DNA of 64,000 nucleotides, from NCBI RefSeq assembly GCF_024169655.1, contig NZ_JALJWV010000001.1, positions 5,376,001 through 5,440,000 of the forward strand. Direction: 5' to 3'. The translations under genes and the position numbers were made by a program. This document shows, piece after piece, positions 28,351 through 36,559 of this stretch; the stretch's first letter is position 1; every line of letters begins with the position of its first letter. A model generated the notes under the pieces. That model was given only the letters and a program-made list of their open reading frames with translations. It was not told the DNA's origin and ran no database searches. The stretch is from Pseudomonas marginalis. GTDB lineage: Bacteria > Pseudomonadota > Gammaproteobacteria > Pseudomonadales > Pseudomonadaceae.

Positions 28351-28719
28351 ATGACCGAACATGCGTCTGATCGCCGTCGTTTTCGCCGGATCGCCTTTGA
28401 TGCCAAGACCAAACTCCGGCAAAACGGTCAGGAATGGCCGGTGCAGTTGGTGGATTTATCGCTGAAGGGCTTGCTGGTGCTGAGACCGACACCCTGGCTC
28501 GGCATCGGCACTGAGTCGTTCCATGTGGATATCCACCTGGACGCCACTACCGATGTGCAGATGCAGGTCAGGCTGACCCACGACCAACCTGGCCAACTGG
28601 GGTTTGAGTGCGAGCACATCAGTCTGGAGTCGATCAGCCATTTGCGCCGTTTGGTCGAGTTGAATCTGGGCGATCAGGAAGAACTGGAGCGGCAGTTGGG
28701 CGCGTTGCTGGAGCTCTGA
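28351..28719 (+). CDS. mapZ: Single-domain PilZ c-di-GMP receptor, MapZ-like
   Basis: A 122-residue PilZ domain with the c-di-GMP-binding RRxxR motif (DRRRFRR, residues 7-13) and DxSxxG motif (DLSLKG). It matches PA4608 in neighbourhood and length; MapZ binds c-di-GMP and then inhibits the chemoreceptor methyltransferase CheR1. This makes a physical link between second messenger and chemotaxis. Transcribed alone, divergently from the cstA-like operon and convergent with radA. Confidence 0.9.
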   Translation: MTEHASDRRRFRRIAFDAKTKLRQNGQEWPVQLVDLSLKGLLVLRPTPWLGIGTESFHVDIHLDATTDVQMQVRLTHDQPGQLGFECEHISLESISHLRRLVELNLGDQEELERQLGALLEL

Positions 28720-28723
28720 CCCC

Positions 28724-28741
28724 CTGTGGGAGGGGCGGTGC
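28724..28741. repeat. Fragment of variant REP arm
   Basis: TGTGGGAGGGGCGGTGCC matches the first half of a variant REP arm seen whole at 61309 and 62127. It ends right at the radA stop codon; no second half is present. Confidence 0.6.
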
Positions 28742-28744
28742 CTG

Positions 28745-30112
28745 CTACTCGAAAAGTGCATCCAACGCCTGCTCCAGCCGCGTCACCGCAATCACCTGCA
28801 ACCCCGGCGGCGCTTCCTTCGGCGCGTTGCCCTTGGGCACGATCGCGCGTTTGAAGCCGTGCTTGGCCGCTTCCTTCAAACGCTCCTGACCACTGGGCAC
28901 CGGGCGCACTTCGCCCGACAGGCCGACTTCGCCAAACACCAACAGGTCGTGGGGCAGCGGCCGGTTGCGCAGGCTGGACATCACCGCCGCCATCAACGCC
29001 AGGTCGGACGCGGTCTCCAGCACCTTGACCCCGCCCACCACGTTAAGGAACACGTCCTGGTCATGGGTCGGGATACCGCCGTGGCGGTGGAGTACCGCAA
29101 GCAGCATCGCCAGGCGGTTCTGGTCCAGGCCCAGGGTCACCCGGCGCGGGTTGGCCAAATGACTGTCGTCCACCAGCGCCTGCACTTCCACCAGCATCGG
29201 CCGGGTGCCTTCCCACGTTGCCATCACCACACTGCCTGGGACTTCCTCCTGGGCACGGGTCAGAAAAATCGCCGAGGGGTTGGAGACTTCTTTTAGCCCG
29301 CGGTCGGTCATGGCGAATACGCCCAGCTCGTTCACCGCGCCGAAGCGGTTCTTCACGGCGCGCAGCAAGCGTAAACGGCCATCGGATTCGCCTTCGAAAT
29401 ACAGCACGGTGTCGACCATATGCTCCAACACCCGTGGCCCGGCCAGCGCGCCTTCCTTGGTCACGTGACCGACCAGAAAGATCGCCGTGCCGCTCTGTTT
29501 GGCATAACGCACCAACAGCGCCGCGCTCTCACGCACCTGGGACACGCCGCCCGGGGCCGATTGCAGTTGCTCGGTGAAAATCGTCTGGATCGAGTCGATC
29601 ACCATGACCTTGGGCTTTTCGATCCGCGCGGTGGCGATGATGCTTTCGATGCAGGTTTCGGTCATCACCCGCAACTGGTCCTGGGGCAGGCCCAGGCGGC
29701 GTGCGCGCATGGCCACTTGTTGCTGGGATTCTTCGCCGGTGACGTACAGCGCCGGCATGCGGCTGGCGATGCTGCACAAGGTTTGCAACAGGATGGTCGA
29801 CTTGCCGATACCGGGATCGCCGCCGATCAGTACCACCGAGCCGTCCACCAGGCCGCCGCCCAGCACCCGGTCGAGTTCACCGGAGGCGGTGGAGAAACGC
29901 GGGACTTCCTCGACGCTGACTTCGGCCAGGGTCTTGATCTGCGCCTGTTGCCCGGTCCAGCCGGCGCGGCCGCTCGGGGCCGCAGCGCCGCCGCTTTCGA
30001 TCATGGTTTCGGTGAGGGTGTTCCACGCCCCGCACTCGGTACACTGGCCGGCCCACTTGGGAAAGGTCGCGCCGCACTCGGTGCAGCCGTACATGCGCTT
30101 GGCCTTTGCCAT
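28745..30112 (-). CDS. radA: DNA repair protein RadA
   Basis: A 455-residue RecA-like branch-migration helicase for recombinational repair. The N terminus has the zinc finger (CTECGATFPKWAGQC then CGAW), followed by Walker A GGDPGIGKST, the RadA-specific KNRFG motif, and a C-terminal Lon-peptidase-like domain (about 330-455). AGG AGG-type ribosome site (GGAGG) precedes the ATG. It lies 36 bases downstream of ankB on the same strand. Matches PA4609. Confidence 0.97.
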   Translation of the reverse strand: MAKAKRMYGCTECGATFPKWAGQCTECGAWNTLTETMIESGGAAAPSGRAGWTGQQAQIKTLAEVSVEEVPRFSTASGELDRVLGGGLVDGSVVLIGGDPGIGKSTILLQTLCSIASRMPALYVTGEESQQQVAMRARRLGLPQDQLRVMTETCIESIIATARIEKPKVMVIDSIQTIFTEQLQSAPGGVSQVRESAALLVRYAKQSGTAIFLVGHVTKEGALAGPRVLEHMVDTVLYFEGESDGRLRLLRAVKNRFGAVNELGVFAMTDRGLKEVSNPSAIFLTRAQEEVPGSVVMATWEGTRPMLVEVQALVDDSHLANPRRVTLGLDQNRLAMLLAVLHRHGGIPTHDQDVFLNVVGGVKVLETASDLALMAAVMSSLRNRPLPHDLLVFGEVGLSGEVRPVPSGQERLKEAAKHGFKRAIVPKGNAPKEAPPGLQVIAVTRLEQALDALFE

Positions 30113-30147
30113 TTGAGAACCTCCAACCGAAAAACCGCGATGATAGC

Positions 30148-30696
30148 TCAGCGCGGCGCCGGGGTCCGGATTTCACCGCTGGCCAACCGTGAAGCACTGT
30201 TGCCGATCGGGTCTTCGGCATTCAGGTCGGCGCCTTTGGCTTTCAACTCGTCGAGCAGTTCGAGGCGCTTGAACAGCCCGGCGTACATGGCGGCGGTCTG
30301 CCCGGCGCCGTTGCGTTGATCGGCGTTGCAGGCGGTGGCCAGCAAGCGCCGGGCGATGTTCAGTTCACCCTTGAAGATCGCGCCCATCAGTGCGGTGTTG
30401 CCGCGCTTGTCCTGCACGCAGGCGTCGGCGCCGGCGGCGAGCAGACGCTCAACGTAGGCGCTTTCACCGTGGTAGGCGGCGAGGATCAGTGCGGTGTAGC
30501 CCTTGTCGTCCTGGGTATTGAGGGGGAAGCCGGCGTCGATGAAGGTATCGAGCATGGGCAGGTCGCCGCGACGTGCGGCATCGAAATAGTAGCCTTGCAA
30601 TTGCGCCTTGAGCGCGGCTGCGTCATTGGGCGCAGGCTGCCCGGCAACCCCGCTCAGCGACCAGCAGGCCAGCAGCGCCCCGATGAAGGTACGCAT
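30148..30696 (-). CDS. ankB: Exported ankyrin-repeat protein AnkB
   Basis: A 182-residue protein with a signal peptide (about 1-19, cut near GVAGQ) and about four ankyrin repeats, with clear repeat cores such as GYTALILAAYHG and GNTALMGAIFKGE. In P. aeruginosa the homologue downstream of katB is needed for full KatB catalase activity, and the arrangement here (katB then ankB) is the same. GAGGAG precedes the ATG. It is probably periplasmic. Confidence 0.88.
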   Translation of the reverse strand: MRTFIGALLACWSLSGVAGQPAPNDAAALKAQLQGYYFDAARRGDLPMLDTFIDAGFPLNTQDDKGYTALILAAYHGESAYVERLLAAGADACVQDKRGNTALMGAIFKGELNIARRLLATACNADQRNGAGQTAAMYAGLFKRLELLDELKAKGADLNAEDPIGNSASRLASGEIRTPAPR

Positions 30697-30720
30697 TGAT
30701 TCAACTCCTCTACAAAACCC

Positions 30721-30822
30721 TTGTAGGAGCGAGCTTGCTTGCGAAAAACGTCAACGATGACGCGTGCATCCTGGATGCACGCGTTGCCTGGCAGATCTTC
30801 GCGAGCAAGCTCGCTCCTACAG
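30721..30822. repeat. REPIN of a different (TGTAGGAGC) REP family
   Basis: An inverted pair: TGTAGGAGCGAGCTTGCTTG with GCGAA, and the mirror TTCGCGAGCAAGCTCGCTCC with TACA, joined by about 55 bases that include the palindrome CGTGCATCCTGGATGCACG. This family differs from the GTGGGAGGGGG type found elsewhere in the window. Confidence 0.88.
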
Positions 30823-30833
30823 GGGGGGTGGGG

Positions 30834-32375
30834 TTAGTCGGTGAGTTTTTGTGCCAGCGCTTTCACGCGAGCCAGGTCACCCTTGGCGACCTTGGTCACG
30901 CCGGTGCCGTATTCCGGGTCGGCTTTATAGAGGAACGACAGGATGATGTGCTTGCTCTCGTCGTCGGTGGTGGCCAGGGAGCCGCCGAAGTTATCGATCA
31001 AGTCCTGACGTTCCTTCTTGCTGTAGGAGCGATACAGATCACCAGCCTGCTTGAAGTTCTGCTCACGCTGGATCTTCGCCTGCTGGGTGCTGCCCGCCAG
31101 CGGCGACTGGCTGTAACGCGCGGTTTGCGGCTCTTCGCGTGGCAGCAGGCGGCTTGGCTGGTAGTTCACACCGGTGGTGGTTTTGCCGAGATTCATCGCG
31201 CCGTCCTGGTTGCCGTTGTTAACGCTGACCCGTGGCGCGTTGATCGGCAGTTGCAGGGCGTTGGCGCCCAGGCGGTACATCTGCGTGTCGGCATAGGAGA
31301 ACACCCGACCTTGCAGCAGGCGATCTTCCGACGGCTCGATGCCCGGCACCAGGTTGGCCGGGGCCATGGCTACTTGCTCGGTTTCCTGGAAGACATTGGC
31401 CGGGTTGCGGTTCAACACCATCTGCCCGACTTTGCGCTCGGGAACATTGGGCCAGATCTTGGTGGCGTCCAACGGGTCGAAATCGAACTTGGCCAGCTCC
31501 TCAGGTTTGAGCACTTGCACGTACAAGTCCCACTTGGGGAAGTCGCCCTTGTTGATATGCGTGACCAAGTCATTCGTCATATGACTGTAGTCACGGCCCT
31601 GCACCTCAGTGACTTGCTTGGGATCAAGATTCTTGATGCCTTGCAGGCTCTTCCAGTGGAACTTGACGTAATGCACTTCGCCCTTGGCGTTGATCAACTT
31701 GTAGGCATGTACGCCATTGCCGTCCATTTCACGGTAACTGGCCGGCGTGCCGGCGTCGGAGTACAGCTCGGTCAGTGTGCGGGTGGCTTCGGGAACATGA
31801 GAGAAGAAGTCGAAACGACGCGAGTCATCATCCAGGTTAGTGCGTGGGTCCGGCTTGAAGGCGTGGACCATGTCCGGGAACTTGATGGCATCGCGGATAA
31901 AGAACGTCGGGAAGTTGTTGCCGACCAAGTCCCAGTTGCCGTCGGCGGTGTAGAACTTGGTGGCGAAACCGCGAGGGTCGCGCAGGGTTTCCGGGGAGTG
32001 GTTGCCGTGTACCACCGCCGAGAACCGCACGAATACCGGGGTTGCTTCACCGGCGGCGAAGACTTTGGCCTTGGTCAAGTCGCTGAGGTTATCGGTGACG
32101 GTAAACGTGCCGTGGGCGCCGGTGCCACGGGCATGTACCACGCGCTCGGGGATGCGTTCGCGGTCAAAGCGTTGCAGTTTCTGAATCAGTTGCACGTCTT
32201 GCAGCAGCACCGGGCCGTTGGCGCCGGCGGTTTGCGAGTTCTGGTTGTCACCGACGGCGGCGCCGTTATCGCGGGTCAGGTTGGCGGCTTGCACAGACAG
32301 GGAAAGCAGGCTGACGGTCGCCAGCACCAGCGCATGTCGCACCAGAACAGGCGCGCGGTTCATGGGGGTGTTCAT
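30834..32375 (-). CDS. katB: Periplasmic monofunctional catalase KatB
   Basis: A 513-residue haem catalase that dismutates hydrogen peroxide. Residues 1-30 form a signal peptide (VSLLSLSVQA-AN), so the enzyme is periplasmic. The catalytic His lies in RVVHARGTGAHG, Asn in DLVGNNFPTF, and the haem-ligand Tyr in RVFSYADTQMYRLG. GAGGAAA precedes the ATG at 32375; a second in-frame ATG four codons later is possible. Neighbours ankB and mscL match PA4612-PA4614. In relatives the gene is induced by peroxide through OxyR; I could not confirm an OxyR site here. Confidence 0.96.
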   Translation of the reverse strand: MNTPMNRAPVLVRHALVLATVSLLSLSVQAANLTRDNGAAVGDNQNSQTAGANGPVLLQDVQLIQKLQRFDRERIPERVVHARGTGAHGTFTVTDNLSDLTKAKVFAAGEATPVFVRFSAVVHGNHSPETLRDPRGFATKFYTADGNWDLVGNNFPTFFIRDAIKFPDMVHAFKPDPRTNLDDDSRRFDFFSHVPEATRTLTELYSDAGTPASYREMDGNGVHAYKLINAKGEVHYVKFHWKSLQGIKNLDPKQVTEVQGRDYSHMTNDLVTHINKGDFPKWDLYVQVLKPEELAKFDFDPLDATKIWPNVPERKVGQMVLNRNPANVFQETEQVAMAPANLVPGIEPSEDRLLQGRVFSYADTQMYRLGANALQLPINAPRVSVNNGNQDGAMNLGKTTTGVNYQPSRLLPREEPQTARYSQSPLAGSTQQAKIQREQNFKQAGDLYRSYSKKERQDLIDNFGGSLATTDDESKHIILSFLYKADPEYGTGVTKVAKGDLARVKALAQKLTD

Positions 32376-32662
32376 CGAGGTTTCCTCTGGTTTTTTGAAT
32401 GCACATTCAGTTGTGCTTGCCAGAGGCTAGTGACCCGCGAGTCAGAAGATAAATAGAAAAACACCACCGAGGCGATTGAGAAAATAATCTGGTAACCCAC
32501 TGAAATTATGGGTAATTCGCGCGCGACTGGTGGCACTTTGCAAACTATTTACGATTTAATGTGTCGATAAAAGCCAACAGTGTTAACAGTCGTGTCAGGC
32601 AAGCCCGCTACGACTGACTTACACTGAGCTCCACCCTTCTCATCTGTAACAAGGAATAACCT

Positions 32663-33079
32663 ATGGGCGTGATCAGTGAGTTCAAGGCCTTCGCGGTCAA
32701 AGGTAATGTGGTCGACATGGCCGTCGGTATTATCATCGGCGCCGCCTTCGGCAAAATTGTTTCATCGTTTGTAGGCGACGTGGTGATGCCACCGATCGGT
32801 CTGTTGATCGGCGGTGTCGACTTCGCTGATTTGGCCGTGACGCTCAAGGCTGCCCAGGGCGATGTCCCGGCGGTCGTACTGGCCTACGGCAAGTTCATCC
32901 AGAGCGTGATCGACTTCCTGATCGTCGCGTTTGCGATCTTCATGGGTGTGAAGGCCATCAACCGCCTGAAGCGCGAAGAAGCGGTGGCCCCAAGCCTGCC
33001 GCCGACGCCGAGCAAGGAAGAAGTGTTGCTGGGTGAAATCCGTGACCTGCTAAAGGCACAGAACGAAAAGCCGCTGTAA
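32663..33079 (+). CDS. mscL: Large-conductance mechanosensitive channel
   Basis: A 138-residue MscL subunit with the amphipathic N terminus and first pore helix (EFKAFAVKGNVVDMAVGIIIGAAF, abbreviated here as its first half MGVISEFKAFAVKGNVVD), a periplasmic loop (about 45-75), a second helix (about 75-100) and a cytoplasmic helix. It releases solutes under hypo-osmotic shock. A GGAATAA-type ribosome site precedes the ATG. Terminator follows. Confidence 0.97.
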   Translation: MGVISEFKAFAVKGNVVDMAVGIIIGAAFGKIVSSFVGDVVMPPIGLLIGGVDFADLAVTLKAAQGDVPAVVLAYGKFIQSVIDFLIVAFAIFMGVKAINRLKREEAVAPSLPPTPSKEEVLLGEIRDLLKAQNEKPL

Positions 33080-33097
33080 GCCGTATCGGTTTGAAAG

Positions 33098-33122
33098 AAG
33101 GCGCCTCCAGGGGCGCCTTTTT
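33098..33122 (+). terminator. Intrinsic terminator after mscL
   Basis: Stem AAGGCGCC / GGCGCCTT with a 6-base loop followed by a T-run. The mirror direction also has a T-rich tail, so it can serve the convergent reductase gene too. Confidence 0.88.
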
Positions 33123-33123
33123 G

Positions 33124-33900
33124 TTACCAGTAGTTTTCCACCGCCACCTGGCCTGGGCGCCGGGACAGGCTCAATTGCATATCGCGTTGTTTGAGCAATT
33201 GGCGGGTGTCGTCGATCATCTGCGGGTTGCCGCAAATCATCACGCGCGAATGCTCCGGGGTCAGCTCGACGCCGGCTGCGCGCTCCAATTCGCCATTCTC
33301 GATCAGGGTGGTAATGCGCCCATGCAGGGCGCCGGGATGCTGCTCGCGGGTGACCAGCGGCAGATAGGTCAGCTTGTGGGCGTACTCGGCCAGGTACTCA
33401 CGCTGCCCCAGCCCCTGGATCAGCGACTGATAGGCCAGCTCCCTGGCCTCTCGGGCGCTGTACACGAGGATGATGCGCTCGAATTTTTCCCAGACCTCAA
33501 AGTCCTGCAGGATCGACAGGAACGGCGCCACCCCGGTGCCGGTGCCCAGCAGCCACAGGTCACGGCCGTCGACAAACCGGTTCAGGGTCAGGAAGCCTGT
33601 GGCCTGGCGCTCGACCATCAGCGTATCGCCCACGCGCAAGCGGCTCAGCTCGCTGGTGAACTCGCCGCCGGGCACCACAATCGAGAAGAAATCCAGATAC
33701 TCATCAAACGGTGACGACACCACAGAGTACGCGCGCCATACCGTGCTGCCATCGGCCTTGGTCACTCCCAGGCGCACGAACTGGCCGGCGGTAAACCGGA
33801 AGCCCGGGTCACGGGTGGTGCGCAGGGTGAAGAGGCTGGGCGTCAGCGATTGCACGTCGAGCAGGGTCTGGCGGGTAAATTTCTCAGCACTGACCGTCAT
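33124..33900 (-). CDS. Ferredoxin/flavodoxin-NADP(+) reductase family protein
   Basis: A 258-residue FAD-dependent reductase. The FAD-binding RAYSVVSSP motif is at about residue 55, the NADP-binding segment LLGTGTGVAPFLSIL is at about 115, and MICGNPQM is at about 225. The C terminus is VAVENYW. It transfers electrons between NADPH and ferredoxin or flavodoxin, often for oxidative-stress defence, which fits its position near katB. It is the positional match of PA4615 and differs from the main Fpr (PA3397 type). GGAGCTC precedes the ATG. Confidence 0.9.
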   Translation of the reverse strand: MTVSAEKFTRQTLLDVQSLTPSLFTLRTTRDPGFRFTAGQFVRLGVTKADGSTVWRAYSVVSSPFDEYLDFFSIVVPGGEFTSELSRLRVGDTLMVERQATGFLTLNRFVDGRDLWLLGTGTGVAPFLSILQDFEVWEKFERIILVYSAREARELAYQSLIQGLGQREYLAEYAHKLTYLPLVTREQHPGALHGRITTLIENGELERAAGVELTPEHSRVMICGNPQMIDDTRQLLKQRDMQLSLSRRPGQVAVENYW

Positions 33901-34301
33901 GGGGAGCTCCGTTCTACAGGTGCCCTAGTGTCCCCCAAAGTCACGCGCGGAAACACCTACAGTCGGCAGTAATATCGTTTAGCCACTCAGCGTTTGCCAA
34001 AATAATAGCACTTTGATTTCACCCTTAATCATTTCGCTATTACCCCACGTCGCGCCATTACATTGGCACGCAGCGTCTTTGTTAGTTGAGCGTTACAGGC
34101 ATCACAACCCATTAAAAAATCTGGAAAAAAAACACCGGCACTTGCATAGCGAACTAATGCTTGATTGAAAAACTATTAAAACACTCGGTACAAGAGCGAA
34201 AATTTCATCTGCAAATGTAACCGATATCCTACACTTCATTCCGTGCAACGTTGGGGGCCAGGACGTACCCAAGTCACAAAGAAAACCATGGAGAGTTACA
34301 G
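33901..34301. other. AT-rich intergenic region upstream of the luxR-type gene
   Basis: About 400 bases with no supportable gene, clearly more AT-rich than the surroundings (many A- and T-runs). It must hold the promoters of both the reductase (minus) and the LuxR-type regulator (plus). I looked for a lux-box-like 18-20-base palindrome and did not find a convincing one. Confidence 0.6.
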
Positions 34302-35012
34302 ATGGTCAACTGGCGCAATACACGACTCCCCAAGCTGGAGGGCGAGGACAAGATCACCAGCGTATTTGAAATGGTCATCAATCAAACATACGAACTCGGC
34401 TTCCAATTCTGTTCCTTTACGATGAGCGCTCAACGACCCAGACACCCAAACAAACCGATTTGCCTCAATAACTACCCAAATGAATGGAACACACTGTATG
34501 ACCAGGCCCACTTCTTCGATATAGACCCGGTTGTCACCCACTGCAAACGTTGCGTATTGCCAATTGTCTGGGAGGAAAAAGTGTTCGGCGCCGCGCCGAA
34601 CTTATGGGAACTGGCCCAGTCTTCTGGCGTCCATCTGGGTTGGACCCAGTCGGTCCACGACTTCCAGGGGGTGTTCAGCATGCTGACCCTGGGACGCGGT
34701 AAGGGTGAGGTCAGCCCGCAAGAGCTGTACGAAAAGGCCGGCCAGGTATTGTGGCTCTGCCATGCCATGCATGCGGTGGTCGCGCAAAAATACGCCGAAA
34801 GCCCCGGCGCAGCGACGCCCAACACCTTGACCCCACGGGAAACAGAAATCCTCAAATGGTCCGCTCTGGGCAAGACCGCTTCAGACATCGCCCGCATCCT
34901 GTGCCTGTCGGAGCGCACGATTGGCTTTCACCTCGCCAGTTGTTTCAGGAAGCTGGGAGTCAACAATAAGATCGCTGCCGTACTCTGCGCCTCGAAGGCG
35001 GGTTTGTTTTAA
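34302..35012 (+). CDS. LuxR-type quorum-sensing regulator (solo)
   Basis: A 236-residue regulator with an autoinducer-binding domain (about 15-160) and a C-terminal LuxR helix-turn-helix (about 172-236: LTPRETEILKWSALGKTASDIA, shown here by its first part LTPRETEILKWSALGK). The six positions that contact acyl-homoserine lactone in TraR-type proteins are retained: W and Y in WNTLY, D and P in DIDP, W in PIVWEE, G in SSGVH. No luxI-type gene is in the window, so it appears to be a solo. The ATG at 34302 follows TGGAGAG. No neighbour indicates its target. Confidence 0.85.
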   Translation: MVNWRNTRLPKLEGEDKITSVFEMVINQTYELGFQFCSFTMSAQRPRHPNKPICLNNYPNEWNTLYDQAHFFDIDPVVTHCKRCVLPIVWEEKVFGAAPNLWELAQSSGVHLGWTQSVHDFQGVFSMLTLGRGKGEVSPQELYEKAGQVLWLCHAMHAVVAQKYAESPGAATPNTLTPRETEILKWSALGKTASDIARILCLSERTIGFHLASCFRKLGVNNKIAAVLCASKAGLF

Positions 35013-35183
35013 CCGGCGCGGAATCACCGCATGTAATCCTTGCGAAAAAAAAGTAACATTTACGGCCAACGCTGAGTGTTGACGCAGCCCCCCACGGTGC
35101 CGCCTCGCAGTTCACTCAGACGGTTGCGCCGGTCCCCATGCAACCTGCCGAACACTCATCGACTACCCAGAGCCTCCCCCTCC

Positions 35184-36308
35184 ATGCCCCTGCTTGAAAG
35201 CCCGTTCGCCCAGCTCGATCTGATCCGCCAACCCGAGCAGCACAACGATCCGCTGCAAGCGTTCGACGCCGCCGACGAGTACCTGCTCAGCTACCTGTCC
35301 GAGCAGCAACCGAACGCCGCGACCCGCGTGCTGGTGCTGAACGACAGCTTTGGCGCATTGGCCGCCAGCCTTGAAGGCCATGTGCAGGTAACGTCCAGCG
35401 GCGACTCGTTTCTCGCCGCCCAAGGCCTGGAAAAAAACCTGGTGCGCAACGGCAAGACGTTTGATGCCGTGCCGTTCATGCCTGCCAGCCGGGTGCCACG
35501 TGGGCCGTTCGACCGGGTACTGATCCGCGTGCCGAAAACCCTGGCGCTGCTCGAAGAACAGTTGATCCGCCTGCAGGGCCAACTGGCGCCGGGCGCTGAA
35601 GTCATCGCCGCAGCGATGGTCAAGCATCTGCCACGGGCGGCCGGTGAGTTGCTGGAGCAGTACATCGGGCCGATGCACGCGTCCCTGGCGGTCAAAAAAG
35701 CGCGGCTGTTGATTGCCACCGTCGGGGATCGACCGGCCGCCGTCTCGCCCTACCCCACCCGTTACGCCCTGGACACACCGGTCATCACCCTGCTCAACCA
35801 CGCCAACGTGTTCTGCCGCGAAGGCCTGGACATCGGCACCCGCGCATTCCTCCCGCACTTGCCCACAGGCCTTGGCAGTGCGCGGGTTGCCGACCTGGGT
35901 TGCGGCAATGGCGTACTCGCGATTGCCAGCGCCCTGCAGAACCCGGACGCGCACTACACCTTGGTGGACGAGTCCTACATGGCCGTGCAATCGGCCGCCG
36001 AGAACTGGCAAACCGCACTGGGTGATCGCGACGTCATCGTCCGCGCCGACGATGGCCTGGCCGGCCAGGCGCCGCAATCGTTGGAGGTGGTGCTGTGCAA
36101 TCCACCGTTCCACCAGCAGCAGGTGGTTGGCGACTTCCTCGCCTGGCGCATGTTCCAGCAGGCGCGCGAGGCGCTGGTGGTCGGCGGCGCCCTCTATATA
36201 GTCGGCAACCGTCACCTGGGCTATCACAGCAAGTTGGCGCGACTGTTCCGTGGCGTCGAGCAAGTGGCCGCCACGCCCAAATTCGTCATTCTCAAAGCGC
36301 GCAAATAA
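35184..36308 (+). CDS. rlmG: 23S rRNA (guanine-1835-N2)-methyltransferase RlmG
   Basis: A 374-residue two-domain methyltransferase. The N-terminal half is a degenerate methyltransferase fold (DPLQAFDAADEYLL, as in E. coli RlmG). The C-terminal half has the SAM-binding DLGCGNGVLA and the catalytic NPPF motif in CNPPFHQQQ. It resembles RlmG more than RsmC in the N-terminal motif and the FHQQ signature. The ATG at 35184 gives the family length; the frame is open upstream to 35076 without a ribosome site. Transcribed after the LuxR-type gene with a 171-base gap. Confidence 0.9.
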   Translation: MPLLESPFAQLDLIRQPEQHNDPLQAFDAADEYLLSYLSEQQPNAATRVLVLNDSFGALAASLEGHVQVTSSGDSFLAAQGLEKNLVRNGKTFDAVPFMPASRVPRGPFDRVLIRVPKTLALLEEQLIRLQGQLAPGAEVIAAAMVKHLPRAAGELLEQYIGPMHASLAVKKARLLIATVGDRPAAVSPYPTRYALDTPVITLLNHANVFCREGLDIGTRAFLPHLPTGLGSARVADLGCGNGVLAIASALQNPDAHYTLVDESYMAVQSAAENWQTALGDRDVIVRADDGLAGQAPQSLEVVLCNPPFHQQQVVGDFLAWRMFQQAREALVVGGALYIVGNRHLGYHSKLARLFRGVEQVAATPKFVILKARK

Positions 36309-36310
36309 AA

Positions 36311-36350
36311 AAAGACCCCGCCCCCTCCAAAGACGGGGCAGGGTCAAAAA
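36311..36350 (-). terminator. Intrinsic terminator of the cio operon
   Basis: GACCC-c-GCCCC pairs with GGGGC-a-GGGTC (36314-36345). Read on the minus strand the stem is followed by a run of seven T, which suits the cioAB-DUF2474 transcript; it can also stop rlmG transcripts less efficiently. Confidence 0.82.
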
Positions 36351-36379
36351 ACCGTGCCGCAAGGCAACGGGATGGGATA

Positions 36380-36547
36380 TCAGTGCGTGGTCAGGCCGGC
36401 CGCGCTCATGAACAGGCGCATCAGGCTGGCCACGACGAACAGGGCCAGCACGCTGCCGCTCCAGATCATCGCCAACCAGCCAAGGCGCCGCCACAGCGGC
36501 TGTTTCTCGGCCTGTTCAATCTCGTGCAATGAAGGTTTGCCGGACAT
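36380..36547 (-). CDS. DUF2474 family small membrane protein of the cio operon
   Basis: A 55-residue protein: a polar N terminus (MSGKPSLHEIEQAEKQPLW) then one membrane helix (about 22-48: LGWLAMIWSGSVLALFVV) and a short tail. It fits DUF2474, proteins found beside CioAB-type oxidases. AGGAGGG precedes the ATG and only 12 bases separate it from cioB, so it is the third gene of the operon. By analogy with CydX it may be a small structural subunit of the oxidase, but this is inference. Confidence 0.82.
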   Translation of the reverse strand: MSGKPSLHEIEQAEKQPLWRRLGWLAMIWSGSVLALFVVASLMRLFMSAAGLTTH

Positions 36548-36559
36548 GAAACGACCCTC

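Noticed and set aside
32376..32662. An OxyR binding site upstream of katB
   Set aside because: Some ATAG and CTAT pieces are present but not with the spacing of the OxyR consensus, so I do not call it.
33901..34301. A lux box upstream of the LuxR-type gene
   Set aside because: I found no convincing 18-20-base dyad with CT and AG at the required positions.
35163..36494. A 443-codon minus-strand frame opposite rlmG
   Set aside because: No domain, no ribosome site, and rlmG has intact methyltransferase motifs on the other strand.
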